DNA of 64,000 nucleotides from Cryptomeria japonica (taxonomy: Eukaryota; Streptophyta; Pinopsida; Cupressales; Cupressaceae), in the NCBI RefSeq assembly GCF_030272615.1, contig NC_081410.1, positions 510,629,442 through 510,693,441 of the forward strand, in the 5' to 3' direction. This document shows, one piece after another, positions 56,540 to 64,000 of the stretch. The notes beneath the pieces were generated by a model. The model searched no databases, was not told the DNA's origin, and saw only the letters and a program-made list of their open reading frames with translations. Position 1 is the first letter of the stretch. Each line of letters begins with the position of its first letter. The position numbers and the translations under genes are program-made.

Positions 56540-57891
56540 TCGACAGTGGCTCATCCAAACACATTACAGGGTTTAAAGAAGTGCTAGACTCCATGACAGA
56601 GGAGAATGATGAGGAAGTGACTATCAGAGATGACTCCACACATCCAGTCAAATGAGTTTGAACCTGCACCATCAAACTAAAGTCGGGCGTATCATTACAA
56701 CTTAAAGGAGTACTATATGTCCCAGGCATCAAGAGAAGCCTAGTCTCCATATTAGCACTAGAGGATAATGGATACAGAGTGACCTTCATGGACAACGGAG
56801 TGTTGGCTTGGCCAAAGAATTCATCCATCAAGAAAGCTAAAACCATTGGTCAAAGACAAGGCTACTTCTATGAGCTGTGCACAGAGCCCAACCTAGCCCT
56901 AATCCATGAAACTACAGATGCTAATGAAGTTTGGCATAGACGACTAGGTCACCTGAATTTTAGAGCTTTATCATCAATGGGAAACCTTGTCACAGGCCTA
57001 CCTAAATTAAAGCAATATCATTCAAGGGCATGCAAAGGATGTGCCCTAGGTAAAAATGCTAAGGGTGCTTTTCAAAATAGTACTAGGAAAACAAGTAAAT
57101 TTTTAGAGTTAGTTCATTCTGATGTATGTGGACCTATGTCCGTACCTTCTTTAGGGGGATTTTTGTATTATGTAATATTTGTTGATGACTACTCTAGGAA
57201 AACTTGGATCTATTTTCTGAAGTGTAAAGAATCAGAAGAGATCCTCAATAGGTTTAAAGAGTTTAAATCACTAACAGAGAACTACTCAGGAAATAAAATT
57301 AAAACCCTAAGAACTGATAATGGGGGGGAATACACATCAGAATTATTTAAAGATTTTTGTAAAAATTCAGGGATTAAGAGGGAGTTAACAATACCTTATA
57401 ATCCTCAACAAAATGGGGTAGCTAAGAGGAAAAATAGGACAATTGTAGAAGTTGCCAAAGCCATGATTCTTGATCAGAATCTAAATATCAATCTTTGGGC
57501 AGAAGCAACTAGCACTCTTGTATATATACAAAACAGATGTCCTCACTCCCATCTTGAAGATAAAACCCCTGAGGAAGTATTTACTAAATCAAAACCAGAT
57601 ATCAGCCACCTTAGGATATTTGGGTGCCCTGTCTATATTCATGTACCTAAGGAGAAAAGATTAAAATTAGAGCCTTCTGGAAAAAGGGGAATACTTGTAG
57701 GATATAGTGAAACCTCCAAGGCCTACAGAATCTATATACCTGGTCAGAGGAATATTGAACTAAGTAGGGATGTAATCTTTGAAGAAGACTTAGCCTTCAA
57801 AAGAGCCCAAAGCTCAATAGAACCTGAAGTCTATATCCCTACCCCTAGCATAGATGAAGACCCTGCTCCTGAGCTTCAGAGGGAGTCTTGA
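56540..57891 (+). pseudogene. copia protease, pre-integrase and integrase
   Basis: The protease motif WVIDSGSSKHITGF is intact but is followed by a stop near 56655. The pre-integrase region (VWHRRLGHLNFRAL, CKGCALGK) and integrase core run from 56779 to 57891. Asp residues are seen in LVHSDVCGP and LRTDNGGEY. The third catalytic position reads NGVAKRKNRT where the family has NGVAERKNRT, so Glu is replaced by Lys. The C-terminus has LRIFGCPVYIHVPKEKR and GYSETSKAYRIY. Confidence 0.9.
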
Positions 57892-58428
57892 GGAAAATGA
57901 AAGTGAAACTCAAAACCCACCTAGAGAAAATTTCAAGAAAAGACCACTATGGGCCACCAAAACTATAGACGAAGCTCAGAGGTATGTTGCCCCTTCAGGA
58001 ACTTTCAGAGAAAGCAAAAGGCCTAACAAACTTACCAACTACGTCGCTCTCCTGAATGATCTCTCAAAAGCAGTCTTTTGTAGCTCAGAGTTCCACCGAA
58101 GCCGAATACATCGCAGCTTCCATGGCTGCCCAAGAGGCAGTATGGCTTAGGATGTTGCTTGTGGGATTGTTTGGAGAGCCTATGAAACCTACTATCATAC
58201 ATTGTGACAATCAAAGCTGCATAAAACTTTTAGTAAATCCAGTGTTCCATGACAGATCCAAGCATATTGAGATTCCATACCACTATGTACGAGATATGGT
58301 AGACACGAATGTGATCCAATTAGAATATGTTTGTACAGGGGATCAAATTGTAGATATTCTGACCAAACCTCTTTCCAGAGTGAAGGTTGATCACTTCAGA
58401 AAAGGTTTAGGTATGATAGAAAGGTAAT
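57892..58428 (+). pseudogene. copia linker fused to RNase H, RT domain deleted
   Basis: The linker before RT (NPPRENFKKRPLWATKTIDE, then RPNKLTNYVALLNDLS) leads within a few bases, around 58056-58070, to RNase H (KQSFVAQSSTEAEYIAASMA). The whole RT (about 1 kb) is missing. RNase H continues with HCDNQSCIKLL, HIEIPYHYVRDMV and VDILTKPLSRVK to 58428. Confidence 0.9.
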
Positions 58429-58960
58429 TTGCTTTGTAATCTGTATTTACATATCAATAAGATGTTTAATGTGTAAACTTCTTTGTCATGTTAGGACATT
58501 TTGGATTTTATCCCCTGGGTTCATATCTAAGAGGTGACGATCTCTCAAGATAATGAACACTTGTATGTAGACATTATAAGGTGACGATCTTATGATGTTC
58601 AAACCAGTTATCGTGTTGGATCTCTGGTATTTCATGGATGTGCCATGACTATGTTGTGGTAGAACATTTGTATAAGATGTTAGTGCACATACCACAACTT
58701 GGATGAGATGAGAATTTAATCATCCTCATATGTTTATCCTTAAGTATTGCATGTTTAGGCAATACTGATATCACGTGCTTAGGTGATATCTTGTCATCAC
58801 AAGTTGATGTGATGAACGTTTGTATCACATGTTTAGGTGATATTTCATGTCATGTGATTAGGTGATATGATTTTCTGAAGAGTCAAATTATGTAAGCAAT
58901 ACTGACCATCATTTCAATTGTGATGCTTGATATGTTGTTTTTCATTTATCTTACCTAGCT

Positions 58961-58969
58961 AAGAGAAAG
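58961..58969 (+). other. Polypurine tract
   Basis: AAGAGAAAG directly precedes the 3' LTR. About 530 bp of non-coding sequence separates it from RNase H. Confidence 0.75.
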
Positions 58970-59672
58970 TGTTAATGCATGATAGCCTCAGTAAGATAAA
59001 TGATTGAATGAGAGATAAATGAAGTCTCTCATTCAATCATCTATCCTATCGATAGACTATGATGAAGACCTCAAGCTATCGTTCCTTAATCTTACTTGCA
59101 AATTCCGATCAATATTGGTTCCTTAATCAATACTTAAACTGTCGATAATTATCGGTTATAAATATCATAGCACAGAATACTGATTGGTATCGGTTCACAT
59201 TGAATCGTATGAACACCGATTGTTATCGGGTTTAGTTTGTAACTAAATACACCGATTGTGAACACCGATTGTTATCGGGTTTAGTTTGTAACTAAATACA
59301 TCGATTGTGAACACCGATTAGTATCGGGTGACTTACTTATGGTATACACGCCAATTAGTATCGGGTGACTTGTTAAATACACCAATCGGTAAATACAATG
59401 ATAATTGAAAGGTGCGATCAAGTAATATCTTGATCGGTCATGTCTAATAGACATGACTGGTCAAGGTATTGCTTGATCCTCCTTGCATACATATATTTAT
59501 CAATCGGCATTTGTGAGAAGGACATTGAAATCGATAAATGCTCCTCCTCTATCTGCATCATACCAGATAATAATCAGATCCATTATTTAAGAAATAACAT
59601 ATACATCAAAGAAGATAACTAATCTTGAATATAACTTGCATTTTGGAAATTGAAAATCAAATAACATTTACA
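58970..59672 (+). repeat. 3' LTR of the RT-less copia
   Basis: It matches 54463-55173. It has an extra tandem unit around GTGAACACCGATTGTTATCG (59208-59300) and lacks about 40 bp near its first third. Confidence 0.93.
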
Positions 59673-59677
59673 TAATC

Positions 59678-61440
59678 AACATGCAACAAAAAGACTAGGG
59701 TAATCAACATGCAACAAAAAGGCTTTCCATAACCTCAACAGATACAAATGGCAGGTATAAAGTCAAATTCTGAACCTCTGAACAGAAGCAGGTGGGGTGA
59801 GATATTTGAGGAATAATGACTCCCAAAGGAATTTACCCCAATTCGCTATTGAATCTAGATGTATCTCAAATCTGTCAAAGGCTATAAGGTGTCGCAGTTA
59901 AAGAACCATACTTCTAAATAAATATAAGACCAGAAAATATATAAGGCTATTATCTGTAACCATAAACACAATAAAGGCCATAAAAGGTACATGCACTTTG
60001 TATAGGAGAAGGATCAAATCTACAAACTTAGAATATCCGAAACAAAGCAGGAGATTACTGGTAATGCTCAATGAAGCTGTCTGAAAATAGAACATATGCT
60101 TACTCAACAAACTATAAGCTAGATATGGACATCCTTATACAATATTTTTCATATGGATTGAGACTCAAGCACTGCTGGTGATTAGTTGTCCCTCATCATA
60201 GATCGATTCATATATTCATGGTCAATTAGTTGTTTTAAAAGGGTTCGGGACAAAGATAAAAGTTATGAACCAAAACCAAAACAAGGAATAAGGTATAAGG
60301 AACCATAATTATATCAATCAGAACCAAAACAATGGTGCATAGTATGTGAAAACGGCCTGCTACACAATTACCTATTGCATGCGATGGGATCATCATCTCA
60401 TTCAAAATAAGATGCACATGCCAGAGTGAAATCATCAATCAGGTATAAATGATTTCTTTACTGTGTGGAGATAACAGAACGAGAATCTACGACTTTGAAT
60501 TCACAACATGGATTCTTTTTTTTTAAAAGGTTGTAGAAACTCTTATGTAAATAACTAAGCAGATATTATATACACTTCTTTGTTTAGGTTTGAACTCCAA
60601 TAAAAATATAGGTTAGTCATCAAAGAGAGTGGATTCTTTAAAAATAAATGAGAAGTTCTATATGCATACCTCTGATCCAGCTTTCTTTTCCACTTCACCT
60701 TATCACCTTTTTTCAGCGTCTATCTACCCTTCCAATTTCATGAAATACCCCCTGATGAGATCTCCACGTCTTCCTCTAATACACCCTGATGATTGACATA
60801 TCCAGGCTTCCTAAATGCACAAAATCTTCACCAAACTCCTTCATGGCTGCGTTTCCCCAACTTTGGGAAGAACCATAAACTCTCCCTGGAGCTCAGACCG
60901 CTACCCAGGTGTTGTCAAAAATACTTTTTGTGTCCATAACCATCTCGTCTTAGACAATTCTCCATGTGAATTCCACATGCCTTTTGTTACGCCTAAGAAG
61001 GCTCTAATTGCAATTCAACTTCGACTTCCTCACGCCCCCACTAGCACATTGATTGAATGCAAAACATGCAGAAACATCCTCTTAAATTTGAAACTCCCAC
61101 TCACACCACCTCTATTCCTATTGTTGACTACCATCATGCATAAAATGCGTCTAAAGTACCCCTCGAAACTCTGATTTTTTTAATGAAAGTATTAATTATA
61201 TTATAACTTAAATAAATAATTAAGTTTTTGCAAAATTATCAAATAAAATTAATTTCAAATATTCATTTTCATTTTATGAAATCTCAAATTGGTATGTGTA
61301 TGTGTGTGTTTTTCTTTTCTTCAAATATTTTCATAGACATTCATAATCAAAACTATAATACTTCATCTATTTCTGTTAATTTTAGTACTTCCAGACTAGA
61401 TGAAACTTAAAAAATCAGAATTTGTTTCTAACTAGGTTAA
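59678..61440. other. Intergenic or intron sequence, nothing recognised
   Basis: A 23-bp phrase TAATCAACATGCAACAAAAA is repeated at 59673 and 59701. An open 119-codon frame at 60815-61174 (plus) has no recognisable motif. Nothing else was seen. Confidence 0.45.
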
Positions 61441-61658
61441 TTAGATTTATTGGTTTTCAGATTTAAGCATAGTAAGAAATGAATGCAAAAGAGACAAGAC
61501 AAAGTTGCCTTGGGAAAACCTCCTAGGAGGAAAAACCCAGCTAGAAAAGATCCTCAGATCTGATTATGGTTTTAGATTCAATTGACAATTACACACTTAT
61601 CTGGAGTATAGAAGTTGCAATCACAAGGAAGATGATATAGAAGACTACACAGCTAGGT

Positions 61659-62369
61659 TGTTGACAGTGATCATGATTTACAGTCCTTCTAACTTGTCTT
61701 GCTGTGCATGCACCTTTTAACTAGTTCACAGTCCTTTGCTTGAGCCTTCAATGGAGATCCCTGTCTTTGATGATAACTTGTGATCACCAATTAGATCTGC
61801 TGCACATACATGGAGTTCACTGTGATCACCAATTAGATCTGCACATACATGGAGTTCACTGTGATCACCAATTAGATCTGCACATACATGGAGTTCGCTG
61901 TGACCTAACTGATAATCTGCTGCCTATGAATGAAGTTCGATGTGATCTGCTGCTTGCAAAGGAGTTCACTACCCAAGAAGGATATATTTCACATTTACTT
62001 GAAACTGCATTAATGATATTGTGAGAGGTATATGTCTTATTTATAGGAGAGCAACCACTCCTAATCAAGTCGGCTTATGATGAATTAATAACCTTTAATT
62101 TATTTGCATCACTTTAACCGAAACCCTTTATTAGATAGGGTCGGCCCTATTCATGTAAGCATGTTATCTTGCACGTAGCATGGTATTGAGGAGTAGCGTG
62201 ATGTTAAGGAGTGTGTGATGTATAGGGCCCAGCCCTAAGAGTGGCGTGTGGGATGAGAAGGGCCCAGCCCTAAAAGTAGCGTGTGAGAGGAGAAGGGCCC
62301 AGCCCTTGGCGGATTCCAATGTTGCCTTAAGGCAATTGGAATCCGCATTCTACCTAGTTACAATCAACA
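61659..62369 (-). repeat. LTR of a minus-strand copia (3' LTR; outer end uncertain)
   Basis: The inner end is fixed by the minus-strand polypurine tract AAGAGGGAG (62370-62378) next to TGTTGATTGTAACTAGG. The outer end is a guess from a TGTTGAC tip at 61659. A TATA-like CTATAAATA lies near 62036-62044 on the minus strand. Three 39-42 bp tandem copies of a unit opening TGATCACCAATTAGATCTGC lie at 61781-61900. Confidence 0.55.
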
Positions 62370-63260
62370 CTCCCTCTTAACTAGGGAGAAAGATAATCTT
62401 ACAACCTGGTTACAAGATTAGGGCCCCGCCCTAAGTAATACATACAATATTTAAATTGTAATTTGAACTTAGCTGTCAACTTCAAATATTTCTGAGAGAG
62501 GATCACAAATAGTAGCCACAAATAGTAGCCCATAGTATCCATCTTGTACTGCCTGTGGAGAGTGGATGCACACTTGCAAGTCATGAATACACGCACAATT
62601 ATTCATGCACATCATGCCATCAATCGCGTATATCCATCATACATTGTCTTTACCTCAGTCTTCTCCCAACGAAAAATGTAACATCATAATCTTCCATCTT
62701 GCACCCAAGCATAGAGTGGAGATACATAATCATTGCTCTCCATAAGCATGGAATGAAAATATAGTCCTCCATCTTGCACACAAGCAAAGAATGGAATAAA
62801 CATAATCGAAATATTTTAGTCTCCCATCTTACACATAAGCATAGAATGGAACTACATAACATAATCTTCCAGCTCGCACACAAGCATAGACTGGATCCAC
62901 CTTACATTGCCCGCAGAGGGTGGAGAGGATCTTTTCTACCATCTTACATTGCCTGCAGAGGATGGTTAACAATTATACTTCTCCCTGAGAAGATTACAAT
63001 ACCATCTTACATTGCCCGCAGAGGATGGTTACCAATTACACTTCTCACTGAGAAGATTACAATACCATCTTACATTGCCCGCAGAGGATGGTTTAACATT
63101 TACAATACCATCTTACATTGCCCGCAGAGGATGGTTACTAATTACACTTCTCCATGAGAAGTTTACAATACCACCTTAAATTGCCCGCAGAGGGTGGTTG
63201 ATACAACACAATGTATCACAGAGGTTGAGACTCTCTCTCAACCAAGGCGGTGTTCTCCAT
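62370..63260 (-). repeat. Repeat-rich 3' untranslated region of the minus-strand copia
   Basis: Six copies of CATCTTACATTGCCCGCAGA with flanking ACC and GGATGGT occur at about 62895-63196, spaced 43-63 bp. Several have CTTCTC...GAGAAG between them. Five related units around CCATCTTGCACACAAGCATA occur at 62690-62890. The region lies between the RNase H end and the polypurine tract. Confidence 0.75.
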
Positions 63261-64000
63261 AGCTCCAAGTCTATCTCAAGCTTCAAGAGACTTGGTGAGA
63301 ACATCTGCAACACAGGATTGTCCTGCCATAAAACACTGAATTGTCAGGTATCACTATACAATTCTAATAATAAATCAAAACAGCATAACAAGAATTTTGA
63401 GAAACCACACTGCTTCTCTTGATGCAACACTTGCAACAATGTATTTAGCTACAGTAATACTTAATGCAACTGAGGACTGTCCCTGTAGGTCCAAGAGATT
63501 GCAGCGGGTGAATGCTTGAAGTGTTTTCCTTGTCCGTAACACTTCTTGACCAATCTAAACCTAAGCAGCTTCAGCCCATAATCAATTGTGTCTTGCAAAC
63601 ATCAAAATATGCTTGCTTGCAACAATATGCTTAGCTGAAGCACTCGCCAATCAACCTGCCTCTATTCAGATGAATCTACAAGATCATAGTTGGCTGCAGA
63701 CATACTCAACTTCTTCAAGTTAGTTTCCATATAAGTTTATAATCCATAATTCTGACACAACAATAGAAAACTTGACTTAGAATAATTTCATTAGATCCTT
63801 GCCACACTTCTAACCTAGAAGTAATGCATTTTAGGTTTAGATCTTCTATCTCAATTCTAAGCTAATTCTTTCTTATATTAAATCATGAGACTATCTTTAT
63901 GTCAGAGTTTGATCATCAGAATTAACATTTCAAATACTTTAAGGAACAGGTTAGAATCTATACAAAAACCCTAGGCTTACCATTTACTCTTTCATACCAA
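63261..64000 (-). pseudogene. copia RNase H C-terminal region, minus strand, decayed
   Basis: On the minus strand near 63480-63370 the sequence reads QSSVALSITVAKYIVASVAS followed by REAVWFLKIL, the RNase H STEAEY region with changes (TVAKY). CVADVLTKSL (about 63310-63280) is the usual RNase H end. The element runs off the right edge. The part beyond 63500 is too decayed to read with confidence. Confidence 0.7.

Larger units (their letters stand above)
54463..59672 (+). mobile_element. Ty1/copia element lacking reverse transcriptase, 5-bp TSD
   Basis: LTRs of 711 and 703 bp (54463-55173 and 58970-59672) begin TGTTAATGCATG and end ACATTTACA. They are flanked by an exact 5-bp duplication, TAATC (54458-54462 and 59673-59677). 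The primer site TGGTATCAGAGC and a purine tract are in place. Gag, protease, integrase and RNase H are present, but the RT domain is absent, and a 381-bp hAT-like element sits in gag. It is therefore non-autonomous. Confidence 0.95.

Noticed and set aside
60815-61174. 119-codon plus-strand ORF as a gene
   Set aside because: No motif, signal or neighbouring gene structure; open length alone is not enough.
62895-63196. CRISPR-like array
   Set aside because: The organism is a plant; spacers are similar to one another and of variable length, and the units fall in a copia untranslated region.

Overview
This is nuclear plant DNA, most likely from a large-genome gymnosperm (probably a conifer; inferred from very long transposon-filled introns, not proven). 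The only host gene I can support is a broken-up view of URB1 (nucleolar pre-ribosomal-associated protein 1, the Npa1/URB1 60S-biogenesis factor) on the minus strand. Seven exons lie between 45811 and 16324. All have canonical GT/AG borders and matching phases, and introns range from 82 bp to about 13.7 kb. The N-terminal (Npa1-domain) exons and the last C-terminal exon(s) were not found and should lie outside the window or beyond further insertions.

Almost everything else is nested mobile DNA. Left end (1-11893): a minus-strand copia element whose gag is interrupted by a plus-strand copia (474-9860). That copia is itself interrupted by a 1.9 kb solo LTR (2932-4838) and a GACTCG-rich inverted-terminal element (5748-7261). 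A SINE with a 16-bp target duplication sits in the LTR of the minus copia (10825-11024). From 12 to 15 kb there is a decayed ORF-only retroelement. In the 13.7 kb URB1 intron (16821-30521) sits a 7.3 kb TG...CA unit (18143-25471) with a perfect 5-bp target duplication. It holds a 12-copy, about 167-bp-period hairpin array, a promoter, and one 1,067-codon reading frame broken by a single TGA, with no pol and no recognisable LTR pair. It is followed by a hAT-like element (26061-27464) and decayed coding-like sequence. The next intron (30747-38139) holds a LINE remnant, a 1.6 kb hAT-like element (34384-35962) and an inverted miniature LTR element (36030-36422).

Upstream of the known URB1 exons (45.8-64 kb): a gypsy remnant cut by a hAT-like element (48088-48502) and by a non-coding LTR element (48730-50702); a complete 334-bp miniature LTR retrotransposon (TRIM) whose LTRs each contain a tRNA-like cloverleaf with Pol III A and B boxes (52580-52913); three degenerate tRNA-like units; a 5.2 kb copia element that has lost its reverse transcriptase and carries a 381-bp hAT-like insertion in gag (54463-59672); and the 3' end of a minus-strand copia running off the right edge.

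The two most unusual systems are the tRNA-bearing TRIM family (one normal copy and one palindromic copy that integrated as a unit) and the 7.3 kb ORF-plus-array element. Four separate hAT-like insertions have exact 8-bp target duplications and satellite-like subterminal repeats.
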